Positions 48,140 through 58,080 of a stretch of DNA of 64,000 nucleotides are shown in pieces. The notes under the pieces were generated by a model that made no database searches, was not told the DNA's origin, and saw only the letters and a program-made list of their open reading frames with translations. The stretch comes from Letharia columbiana (taxonomy: Eukaryota; Ascomycota; Lecanoromycetes; Lecanorales; Parmeliaceae): the NCBI RefSeq assembly GCF_014066305.1, contig NW_023501037.1, positions 1,116,501 to 1,180,500 on the forward strand, in the 5' to 3' direction. Made by a program: the position numbers and the translations under genes. The stretch's first letter is position 1. Every line of letters begins with the position of its first letter.

Positions 48140-48880
48140 ATGCGGTATTCACACGTCTGTACCCTAGCTTTTGCACTGGCTTCTATCACAATTCTCACTG
48201 CCACAACTGTGCTTGCCTCCCACTTACAACTTGAAAAAGAGCCTTTGTTGGGTCCTCCAGCGCTTGGACCCACCTCCGGCTATGACGATCCGAGGGATCC
48301 ATCCAGCATCAAAAGTGGTAGTCCACGGAGCAGAGACCTGGATCAAGCTCACACTCAAGACCTAATGTCATTGAGAGAACCGACATCTACGGCTTCAAAG
48401 CGCAGGCCAAACATCTACCACAGTCACCTGGTATGGAGCACCTCTCGTTCCAAGGCCGGATACGGTCATTCCGTCTCCGAACGCAGTCTTCTAACCGACC
48501 TCACAATGATCGGCTTCAGGTTGGTCTGGGATTACATGGACATCGCCTACACATCATACATCGCCTTCTACCAAACAACCGAACTCTGGGCCAACATAAC
48601 GGCCAACGCACGAGGTAAATGGAAAGCCGAGAAAGAAGTGATGAACCTTGACATCATCTATGGAAGCCTGAAATTAAGCATTGCCGGCCTGATCGACGCG
48701 ATCTCTTGGGAACTTTTAGCAGATTTTGCAGCGGAGATGCTGGTACTATCTCGTAATATCGTCGTTGTAGCATTCAGTGTGATCATTTTTGCTAATTGGG
48801 CAGCCATGGTTATCACCCTCGTGATTGCAGTCCACCTTCTGGGTACTATCAAACCACAACAGCTCATCACGGGGCCATAG
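48140..48880 (+). CDS. Orphan membrane/secretory protein
   Basis: Single-exon ORF of 246 residues. Residues 1-26 look like a signal peptide (MRYSHVCTLAFALASITILT then ATTVLA). A polar, Pro/Ser-rich segment follows to about residue 100, then amphipathic helices with aromatic residues, and a strong C-terminal transmembrane helix near residues 207-237 (IVVVAFSVIIFANWAAMVI). I recognise no family. It may be a lineage-specific membrane protein. The lack of motifs and of splice evidence lowers confidence, but length, composition and signal peptide argue against chance. Confidence 0.5.
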   Translation: MRYSHVCTLAFALASITILTATTVLASHLQLEKEPLLGPPALGPTSGYDDPRDPSSIKSGSPRSRDLDQAHTQDLMSLREPTSTASKRRPNIYHSHLVWSTSRSKAGYGHSVSERSLLTDLTMIGFRLVWDYMDIAYTSYIAFYQTTELWANITANARGKWKAEKEVMNLDIIYGSLKLSIAGLIDAISWELLADFAAEMLVLSRNIVVVAFSVIIFANWAAMVITLVIAVHLLGTIKPQQLITGP

Positions 48881-48989
48881 GCTCAGATTCGGAAGTGGAT
48901 ATGGCACGAGCATAGTGGGACAGCGACGATGACAAATATGTTCTATGAAGTTCGCACTATATACATGAGATGTCTGAAAAAGACATTTC

Positions 48990-50413
48990 TTATACAAAAG
49001 CTTGGATACCTGTGATGGCTCTACCTAGAATCAATGAATGGATATCGGATTGACCCTCTGGCAAGGTTTAGCAAGGCAGTGGGAACCCGGGACCACAAAG
49101 TCTTACCATAAGTCTGCGTCACGAAGAGATTGGCAACATGTCTTCCAATGCCATACTCGTCACTGACTGCATTGCCGCCAAAGATCTCCTGTAACCTGTT
49201 GGGAGATCAGTTATGGTTAATGAAAAGAGCCGGCAGACTCACGTCCTGGCATTCATCAAAGCACGGTCACAATTCTGCCTTTTAATCATCGAAATCATCT
49301 CTGGAGCCAATCTACCCTCATCTTTCAGACGGCCAACCTGGGTTGCAGCTAAAATCCCATACGAAGCATCTGTAACGGCATCGGAAAGTTTCTTTTGCAC
49401 CAGCTGGTATTTTGCGATAGGGTTATTCTTGAATTGTCTCCGTTCCAAAGCATACGTCCTTGCTCTGGCGATACAGTCTTCGAGAGCCCCAATAACGCCC
49501 CAAGCAATTCCATATCTGGCCGAATTGAGACAGCTGAAAGGACCTTTCAGCCCCTCAACTTCTGGAAACATGTTTGCTTCCGGAATCGGACATTCATCCA
49601 ATTGTATCATGCCGGTAATGGAGGCTCGGAGACCATTCTTATTCTTCAAAGGCGGTGTCTCTAGTGTACCAGGAGGGCATTGATCGCGTTCAATCAGAAA
49701 GCCCCGTATCTTACCAGTGCTTTGCAACTTGGCCCATACGAGCATGACTTCAGCTATTGGGGAATTTGTGATCCATGTTTTTGAGCCCGACAACGACAAG
49801 TATCCCTCCTTCGAGGGGTGTGGTTTGGCCGTGGTCTCCATTGACCCGGGATCAGAGCCATGATTAGGTTCTGTCAGACCAAAACAGCCCAACATCTTTC
49901 CCTTGGCCATGCCAGGGAGGAATCTGTCTTTTTGTTCTTTTGTCCCAAACTCGTCTATACCGCCCATAACCAGCGAACTTTGAACTGACATCCCCGAGCG
50001 GTAGCCAGAGTCTACTCTTTCTACCTCTCTGGTGATAAGCCCCGAGGCAACGCTGCTGACGCCAGCACAGTCGTAGCCCTTGATTGTCGCGCCGAGAAGC
50101 CCCAACTCGCCCATCTCTTCCAAAATCTTTCGATCATAATGCTCATCTCTGTAGGCGTCTAGAATAATTCATTAGCCGATCGTAGTGCTATGAGGAGCTA
50201 TTATTGCGTACCAAGGACTCGTGGAAGCATGCGTTCTTGACAGTATGAGTATGCAGTCTCTTCTATGGCCAATTCCTCTTCAGTGAACAGAGAGGTGGAA
50301 TCCAGTGGATCTTCCCAATTGAATGCTACCGGAGCGTGAGCATACCGTTTTGTAACTGCTGGTGTCCTGGCAGCATTGACTAGCTGTCTTCGTAATGCAT
50401 GTCTGATCATCAT
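48990..50413 (-). CDS. Glutaryl-CoA dehydrogenase-like acyl-CoA dehydrogenase, mitochondrial
   Basis: Four exons on the minus strand (50413-50212, 50158-49243, 49195-49107, 49057-48990) give 424 residues. The N-terminus (MMIRHALRRQLVNAARTPAV) is a mitochondrial presequence. The core follows glutaryl-CoA dehydrogenase: FNWEDPLDSTSLFTEEE, SVQSSLVMGGIDEFGTKEQK, GCFGLTEPNHGSDPGSM, SGSKTWITNSPIAEVMLVWA, NSARYGIAWGVIGALEDC, GGNAVSDEYGIGRHVANL and TYEGQSDIHSLILGRAITG. The catalytic Glu (residue about 403, in TYEG) is split by the last intron. The enzyme oxidatively decarboxylates glutaryl-CoA from lysine and tryptophan breakdown. It shows more differences from animal enzymes than usual (EGQSD for EGTHD), so another short-chain acyl-CoA substrate is possible. 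Confidence 0.88.
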
Positions 50414-50816
50414 GAATATGTGCAAAAAGTGACAGGAATGCAAGGAAAAAGAAAGGACATGTTGAGTAGGGCAAATAGCAATTGAACTTCTCCATCTTCT
50501 CCACACTGCTGTAGCCGGGACCGAGGCATGAGGTCACCCGGACAAGCGCCGCGAGCGAAATTCTGCTTTGTATCCATACCGGTTCCTCTACTTGTAGTCC
50601 ATGATATTCGGAAGTACCTCATTGAAGCAAGACCGAAGCTCTCGCTCTGCTCCATTGCAGGTGGAGTGCTACCGAGATGTGACGGGCGTCAGAATGCGAC
50701 TGAACTTTCTCCAAAACGCGTGAACGTCACTTCCGGACGCGAAGCCGTGTTCCACTTCCACTCTCCGAATCATCTTTCTTGCCCTCGTCCAATACTTTTA
50801 CAAGACAGCCCTCAAC
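50414..50816. other. Divergent promoter region
   Basis: Between the dehydrogenase (minus) and fen1 (plus). It contains a GGACGCGAAG-type GC-rich stretch near 50730 and an ACGCG element (50716-50720) that resembles the MCB cell-cycle box; its use is unproven. Confidence 0.35.
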
Positions 50817-52168
50817 ATGGGTATCAAACGTAAGTATCACTAGAAGATGGTGCATGCGTGTAGAACCTTGTTAACGTTTTTCAGAGCTCGCCTCGATCAT
50901 CCACGAACACGCCCCAGATGCCATCAAGCAGGGCGAAATCAAAAACCACTTCGGTAGAAAGGTTGCCATTGTAAGTTCGCACTCTTTGCCACATCTGACA
51001 TGAAAATACTAACACTGCCAGGATGCGTATGAGGATATCCTCCCCCTTCCATTCTTGACCCCAAATGACACATGGTTGCAGTTCGATGAGCATCTACAGC
51101 TTCCTCATAGCGGTACGCTCAGAAGGCCAACAACTTATGAACGAGAATGGCGAAACGACTTCACATTTGATGGGCATGTTCTATCGTACATTGCGCATCG
51201 TTGACAATGGCATCAAACCACTTTACGTCTTCGATGGCGCCCCACCAAAGCTCAAGTCGGGCGAACTAGCCAAGCGGTTTGCGAGGAAAACGGAAGCTAC
51301 AGAGGCACATGAAGAAGCCAAAGAGACAGGAACGGCAGAAGAAGTCGAGAAGTTCTCCCGGCGCACTGTCAGAGTCACTCGAGAACACAACGATGAGTGC
51401 AAGAGACTTCTCACACTCATGGGTGTCCCATACATTGTTGCACCGACCGAGGCTGAAGCCCAATGCGCAGTACTAGCAAGAGCAGGCAAAGTCTATGCCG
51501 CCGCATCGGAGGATATGGATACTCTTTGCTTCGACTCGCCAATCCTACTGCGTCACTTGACGTTCAGCGAACAACGCAAAGAACCCATCCTCGAGATTCA
51601 CCTTGATCGTGTCCTTGCGGGCCTCGCCATGGACCGAAAGCAGTTTGTCGACCTCTGTATCCTTCTAGGCTGTGACTACGTCGATCCAGTTCCCAAAGTT
51701 GGTCCCTCCACCGCGCTCAATCTTATCCGCGAACATGGTACTCTGGAAAACGTTGTCGACTTCATCAAGAATGATCCCAAAGGCAAGAAATTCACACTGC
51801 CGGACGACTGGCCATTCGAAGACGCTCGAGATCTATTCTTCTCACCCGACGTTCGCGCTGCTGATCATCCTGACTGCGACTTCAAATGGAACGCTCCAGA
51901 TGTGGAAGGACTCGTTAAATTTCTAGTGACCGAGAAGGGCTTCAGTGAAGATAGAGTCCGGAGCGCCGCGACGAAGCTGACAAAGAATTTGAAGACATCC
52001 CAGCAGGCACGCCTGGAGGGATTTTTCAAGCCAGTACAGAAGACAGAGGAAGAGGTAGCTAGCCTGAAGAGGAAGAACGAGGATAAGAGAGAGGCTACGA
52101 AAAAGAAGCAAAAGCTTGAAAAGAAGGAGAAAAAGGAGGCAAAATCCAAGCCGCGGGGAACTGCTTGA
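50817..52168 (+). CDS. fen1: Flap endonuclease FEN1/Rad27
   Basis: Four exons (50817-50829, 50885-50970, 51022-51026, 51082-52168) sum to 396 residues, the normal fungal length. Exon 1 (13 nt) encodes MGIK plus one base. Exon 3 is a 5-nt micro-exon GATGC that supplies the first catalytic Asp (residue 34) in GRKVAIDASMSIYSF. Other active-site residues are visible: [37 protein letters not shown] and [16 protein letters not shown]. The PCNA-binding box [12 protein letters not shown] lies near the C-terminus, followed by a Lys-rich nuclear tail. It removes 5' flaps in Okazaki fragment maturation and long-patch base excision repair. Skipping the micro-exon shifts the frame, so automated models will probably be wrong here. 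Confidence 0.95.
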
Positions 52169-52738
52169 GTCATGGAGGGCATAAGCTTCGTTTTAAGGTG
52201 TCATCACGTTCACAGTGCATACCAGCACGAGGAAAGCGAGGCGCATCAAGGCGTTAAGGGTTATGAGAATTGCATCACGGCTTCGGCATAGATATTCCAC
52301 CTGTGGTGCGAAGATCAGTTGCTTGAAAATGCATGCACAGCTAGGCTAAACAGCTCTCAGATATCTCATTAAGGCTCTGTGGAAGGCTATTGCGTGCAGA
52401 CCAATCTATTCGAGTTCTCGCTTTCCAACTCCCAGGACCTGTTTGCTAATTTCCTGACCGGCCAAGAAAATGACTCATCCTCAAAGGCGGTATATTACGA
52501 CCCTTTCCACCCCTCACACATAAGGTTTAACCTGTTCCTCGCTCCATTCCCAAAACTTGGCTGCGTGCCCCCTACCCCCTCCTTCTTCTGTGCTCTGCGC
52601 ACAAGCCAGATCCTCACGAAGTGGATGTCCACAACGGCCCCAGGGTACGACTGATCGTAAGAAATTAGGTCAGCAGTGCGAAGGGGACGCAAGCATCCCC
52701 ACTCCCCTTGCAGAGCGTAGCCAGACAGAAGATTAGGG
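52169..52738. other. Intergenic region
   Basis: fen1 3' region and spacer before the dehydrogenase pseudogene. No supported feature. Confidence 0.5.
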
Positions 52739-53713
52739 CAAGATCTTAATGTATGCTCCATTCTTTGAAGTATTCGCTTCTGAAGAGAGCTCGGTGTAGG
52801 CGTCATAGATTGGTTCATAAAAAATACACCACTTCCCGTGGGATGTTACCCAAGATGTGAGACTGATCCTGAGGACCGTCGATTTAGCAGTCCTTACGAG
52901 TATCATCCGCTGATACCGGGGCGCATGGCGTTGCAAATCGGTTCCGATCCCACCGGGATGGAGACTCTGTGCACGAAAAGGTCGGCGTTTCGTCCATTGC
53001 CGGTGGCGTCGACGTTTCCGTGCTGGATGCATACTAGACCGATGATGCCGTCGCTCTGTCGCTTGGCGGACTCGCTGGCATGGAGAATAAGTATTGCCGG
53101 CTTTTGTGGTGCCATATCTTGAACCAGGCGCTTTTGTCGCTTTCCACGTCCGTGTTATCCGGATCGGCACCACCTTTCGGGGAGAGACATTCTGCGCCAT
53201 CAGACGATAACCCAAACAACGCGTACGCTGTCTGGTGGCGCGGTCTTTGCGGTTTTGGCAAGGATTGGATACAGCAACTTGGTGAGGAGGAACGGCGCGA
53301 CGTTGTTGGTTCCGAATTGCAAGTCATAAACCTTGCTTCGTTTTGCTGCTTTGAGGCGGGATCAAGAACCGCGGCATTGTTCCATAAAAACATCATGGCG
53401 CTCGTTATCGCGGAGGACGGCCTTGGCGGTGCTTTTAATGGCTGTGAGATCATAGAGGTCGAGATGCAGGAAGATGAGCGAGCCTTTGGATTCGGGGACA
53501 TGCGATTTGATCGCTGAGATGGCTTTGGCGGCTTTTCCTTTGGATTCGGGCCGCGTTTGTTCTGATGGCTTTGGCGCTTTTCTTTGGTTCCGATTTGATC
53601 TCTGAGATGGCTTGGCAGCTTTTCCTCCGGCGCGCTGCTACGGAGACTTTTGCGTTGTGTAGATAAAGGATCTCCGCGAGCGCGCTGCCGATGCCGCTCG
53701 ATGCGCCAGTCAT
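52739..53713 (-). pseudogene. Short-chain dehydrogenase/reductase pseudogene
   Basis: Pieces of a retinol-dehydrogenase-like SDR appear in order on the minus strand but in different frames. The cofactor motif VLIMTGASSGIG followed by ALAEILYLHNAKV is at 53620-53730, ESKGSLIFLHLDLYDLTAIK around 53440-53500, WNNAAVLDP near 53370, QFGTNNVAPFLLTKLLYPIL near 53290, ECLSPKGGADPDNTD near 53180, the catalytic YGTTKAGN at about 53098-53120, TDLQRHAPRYQRMI near 52910 and YDAYTELSSEA near 52780. At least four frameshifts and several stops separate them, too many for introns. The gene is therefore dead, but decay is mild and not AT-skewed like the RIP island. Its substrate is unknown. Confidence 0.85.
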
Positions 53714-54632
53714 GATTAAGACCTCGTGTTCATGTCAACAAAATGCAATAAAATCAAACGAGATGGCACATTTTGCCAACTTGATCTGGGATATTCTTCC
53801 CGGTAAGAATTGGAGCAAGAGGAAAGAGTTGTGACCAGGTATTGCCCATCTTATGAACAGCCGAGAAATAGGAGATGTACAGTCAATGCCATGCGTATCA
53901 GTACGAGGTTTGAACAGTAAATGCAGAAAGTGGTAGTAAGAAAAGCTTGAGGTGATCGCGAGACCTTTGCTCACAATTGGTGATGAGCGAGAACGGGACA
54001 AGATAATTCAGCTGATTGCCTGTACCTTTGTGAAAAGGGAGATGCTCTATGACATGGCTCACAACTGTGTCTATATTTGCTTCTGATCGTATCTTAGAGA
54101 GTGACTGCTCATGATCAAATTCAATCTCAGGTATTGGATATTAGAAATCAGTCCGACAGATTGACTGAGATCCAACAAATAATCAGGATTTGCAAATACT
54201 TAAGCGAGAATAATGTGATCCTGGTGTCTTCTCACAGTACTGTATGTAGTAGTCACACTCCAATCCATGCTGATCAAAAGAATATATGATAGCAGTCAGC
54301 AAAGTATCTACTTGCCAGCTCTACCTATCAGTTTCACATTCGGGATCGTTGGACTGTGAGGATTTAATATCAATGAAGCCCAGAATTTAGACAGGACAAA
54401 ATCCTAATCATTTTGGATTTTAATCGGGCGCTAGCCGCTAAATGTTGCGCCAAGACGTGATCCGTGATCCGCATTTGTTTATAAGAGAGGTGGCCCCGCA
54501 TCTCTTTCGCAGAGACTCGAACGATCTTGCGCCCTTCAATTTTCCCACTCAACAACCACCTCCAAATTTGACATCCATCACAGCATTCGAAAGCTCACCA
54601 ACGCGCCTTCAAACCCATATCCACCATCCAAA
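53714..54632. other. Intergenic region and histone H1 promoter
   Basis: No supported gene. A TTTATAA element near 54477 lies about 155 bp before the H1 ATG and may be its TATA box. Confidence 0.4.
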
Positions 54633-56005
54633 ATGCCTCCAAAGAAAGCAACTGCTGCGAAGCCCGCCAAGACTGCCGCCGCCGCCCCACATGCATCCTA
54701 CAAAGGTATGCTCGACTCCAATTCTTGACCCCACCACGCTGTCGCATCACTTCGGCAATAGGTGCACCTTGGTCGCGTACCTCTGCTGACACATTCTCTT
54801 AGACATGATCAAGGAAGCTATCCTTGCTGTGAGTCTACTCCACCGGGCGCATTCGATCTTGCCGCTCGACATATGCTTCGCACCGCCCGACCACAAGACA
54901 TGCCCACCACAACGCACCCCGCTACTGCATAAGAATAAACAAAGCTGACGCGTCTTCTACACCTGCAGCTGAAGGAACGTAATGGCAGCAGGTAAGCTAC
55001 TTTTTGCTCTAGAAAACAACAAAATCGCGCTTTGTTTACCTTTGCGCACGCGTTATCTTTGATGGGGATCTGGCTAACTCAATTGTCGCACACAGTCGTC
55101 CTTCACTCAAGAAGTACCTCAAGGCCAACCACAAGAACCTTGCATCCTCAGACGCCGTCTTCGATACCCAATTTAACAAGGCGATCAAATCAGGCGTCGA
55201 AAAGGGAGACTTCGCACAACCAAAGGGTACGTCCTGGCATAGTTTTAGAACGTTCAGGTGCTAGCTTGCAATCTTCCATACTGTTGTCTCTAGCTTTTTG
55301 CGACGATGGCTGCTGTTTCACGTCATCGTCGCCTTCCACAACGTCGTTTCCCTCTTGCAAAATCTTCCGTTCTTTCTATCGTTCACAGTCCAGAATGTGC
55401 TTTACTAACAACCACACAGGTCCATCCGGCACTGTGAAGCTAGCGAAGAAGGAGGCCGTCGCAAAACCTACCGCCGCCTCCACCAAAGAGAAGAAACCGG
55501 CTGCCAAGGTACATCTGTTGGCCCAGACTTTCGTAGAGAATCCTGGTTAACTCTTTGCAGAAGGCTACCAAGGCAACAAAACCTGCAGGCACCAAAACAG
55601 CTGGTAGACCCAAGAAGACCGACACGAAGACTGCTGCTACGAAAGCCGCGCCGAAGAAGGCGTCCACCACCAAGGCCACAAAGACAAAGGCGGCGCCCAC
55701 GGCGAAAGCTGCGAAAGCTAACACGTCGACCAAGCGTGTGAAGAAAACACCTGCAATGGTATGTCATAGTCCTCCATCATCAGACTTCCTTGACAACCGC
55801 TAACTAGTTGAGCCAGGCCCCCGCCATCGTCGAGGAGACGAAGATCTCTGCCAAGACAGCTTCTGGCCGTATAACAAAGGGACCGGCGAAGACAGCTGGC
55901 GCCGTGCAAAAGAAGAAACCCGCACCCAAAGCCAAGAAGGCTGCAACCCCCAAGAAGCCCAAGTCAACGCCCAAGAAAACCGAAACCCCCGCCACAGCCG
56001 CATAG
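54633..56005 (+). CDS. hho1: Linker histone H1
   Basis: Seven exons (54633-54705, 54803-54828, 54969-54991, 55096-55226, 55420-55508, 55561-55758, 55808-56005) give 245 residues. The N-terminus is MPPKKATAAKPAKTAAAAP. The globular winged-helix domain is HASYKDMIKEAILALKERNG, then SSRPSLKKYLKANHK and KSGVEKGDFAQPKG, assembled across three introns. The rest is the classic Lys/Ala/Pro-rich tail with many KPK, KKAT and TPKK motifs. It binds linker DNA at nucleosome entry and exit. The last intron has two in-frame acceptors 9 nt apart (55807 and 55816), giving tails with or without LSQ. The dense intron load in a histone gene is normal for fungal H1. Confidence 0.94.
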
Positions 56006-56846
56006 ATTGATTTTCCGTGTTCTCCGTCGTCGGAAATCATTACGAATAGGGCGGGAAGGGATGTGCGTGCGAGGAGTTAACGTGATCCGAGTCGCTGCGC
56101 TACATATCACACCTACGCGGCCACTCGGCTGGAAGATATATGAGAAAGCTTTTCTTTGCTTTTGGTATCGGGGACAACTTTTTCATGCTTGCGGTCACTT
56201 TGTGAATGCGGGGCGTTGCTGTCTGAGGGGGTCTGTCAAATGCCTGTGACATACTCATGCTGTATCATACTTTAGCTCTGAATGTCAAGATTTTCAAAAA
56301 CATCTTCCGCAGATACTCGCAGTTCTTCCTCGTGATCGTAGATGAATGGAAAGACTGGCTTTGCAATATTAACCATGTCGCGTCAGAGAAACAAAGCCTC
56401 CTGTAATGGCGGATACGAGCAGGGAATGCTCTCCTATACTCGGCATACAGCGTATACACGGATTTGGGAGGGGTGCATCCCCGGGAAAGGAAGACACGTG
56501 GCGGGAATATGACATGGGTATCTTCTCGTTCTAGGCTGGATACTCGATCAAACGGCATGAACTTATGGCACTGTTCCAGTATAATGCTGCACTGCGAGAT
56601 TCAACCTTATGCGAGTATGGCTGGATACATGGGGATATTGCCATACAATTGCGACGTTTTCATGTTTCTTGAGCTTCATCATGTGTAGGAATAGTCACAT
56701 GTTTAGGGGTCCTACCCCGAGATGATGGCAATTTCATATTGCTTGATCTTCATCATGTCTGAGAGTAATTCTCATCAATACTTGCTTAAACCCGAAGAAC
56801 TGGTCTCTAGAGAACTCGAAGGTCCCACCATTCTCTCGCCATTCTT
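56006..56846. other. Convergent intergenic region
   Basis: 3' flanks of histone H1 (plus) and mad2 (minus). No supported gene. Confidence 0.5.
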
Positions 56847-57851
56847 TTAATCTGCGAGCCTATTGCACTATTAGCCCGATGTTCTCCCAACTCGGGTCCA
56901 AGCCCCAGCATGACTACTCACCTATAGCTAACGAGCGTGTCAACCCGATGATTGCTTGTGCTGAAACTTCTCAATTGCACCTTCTCCCCATTTTCGATCT
57001 CCTTCGCGTCGCTATCTCCCCATTCCATCGGGACTTCTGAGTCCGCATCTGCGTAGACCAAGACATTGAACGTGCAATTGCCGGCATCAAGCTGTGGAAG
57101 GAAGGTCACGGAGGCTGTGATTTGGCGGAAGATCGACTGGATCTCAAGCTGGATCTCCTTCTCCGTCTTCTCCGGGGGCGGCGGTTCAGGGGTGTCTCTG
57201 TTTTCGAGGTTAGGAAGAGGGATGGCACAACGGGAACAGAAAGAGTGGCTTGCATTGGCGCGGCATTCTCCTTGTCAGGCGGCTTTGACGTGTCCTTGGA
57301 AGCCGCCTTCTTAGAAGGCCTGTTGAATATCTGGACATCGAACTGCCATCGCTCAACGTGTTCGCCAGTCTCCTTGCTAGTAATTACAACCACCAGTTTG
57401 GAAATCTTGCCGCCTGTCATCCATTTGTTGAGCTGGGACATGATCTTCTTGATGTATGCTTTGACTTGATCATCGGATGTGACAAGCATGTTGAGTCCAT
57501 ACTTCTTGACACTAGAACAATGAATCAGAAGCATATACATCGAAACGTGAATTTAACACGTACGCCGTGAAATCTTCTGCAGGATATACTCCGCGCTGGA
57601 ATCTAGATCTTATCAGACGATTGAATAGCTTTATTACGTTCTCATTACCTACAGAATGGTGTTTATAGAGTACTCGAACTGTGCAGCATCAGTATAGTTC
57701 AATATAGCAAGATTCTTGACTAACAAATTCGGCAATGAGCTTCGAAGATCCTAGTATACCGGTTAACGTTGGCAAAGGGTAAAGGAAGTGCTCGGATCGA
57801 ACCCTTCAACGACAGCTTGTGCACTTTCGATTTGTCTTTCTCGGCAGACAT
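56847..57851 (-). CDS. mad2: Spindle assembly checkpoint protein Mad2
   Basis: Seven exons on the minus strand (57851-57803, 57750-57725, 57678-57653, 57602-57564, 57511-57255, 57198-56922, 56859-56847) sum to 228 residues. HORMA-domain landmarks: MSAEKDKSKVHKLSLKG, SSKLIAEF, FEYSINTILFQRGVYPAEDF, VKKYGLNMLVTSDDQVKAYI, KISKLVVVITSKETGEHVERW, a Lys-rich loop with KENAAP, EKTEKEIQLEIQSIFRQITA, VTFLPQLDAGNCTFNVLVYA and DSEVPMEWGDSDAKEIENGE. The safety-belt C-terminus is HRVDTLVSYRLAD. The intron after KENAAP (57254-57199) needs a GC donor (GCAAGC) to keep frame. The last exon is only 13 nt and supplies the end of SYRLAD. Mad2 inhibits Cdc20 until kinetochores attach. It diverges from guf1 with 229 bp between starts. 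Confidence 0.92.
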
Positions 57852-58080
57852 CCTGTTTCAATGTTGATCTCAGACACTTTATGGTCATGGAAGATCGAGT
57901 TTCGATGTTTATTGAATTTGGTTGATGGAGTAACCCTGTTCGGGCCTAAAGTGCGGAAGCCTAGCCGCTCCGCAGGTTCAAGATTTTTGAGACCTCCCAA
58001 ACGAGGCAGAAATATCAACTTTCAAACTGCAATGTCCCAGGCTGCTCGAGGTGGGTTGAGAGCGCGAGTATTGTGAACTC
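57852..58080. promoter_or_regulatory. Shared divergent promoter of mad2 and guf1
   Basis: Only 229 bp separate the two start codons, so the two genes must share or interleave promoter elements. I see no clear TATA box. Confidence 0.5.

Noticed and set aside
49021..49110. Glutaryl-CoA dehydrogenase missing its catalytic EG..DIH segment
   Set aside because: The segment looked deleted with the acceptor at ATTCTAG, but an upstream CCAG acceptor (49058) restores TYEGQSDIHSLIL in frame.
57255..57300. Frameshift mutation in mad2
   Set aside because: A GC-AG intron explains the frame change and restores a full-length protein.
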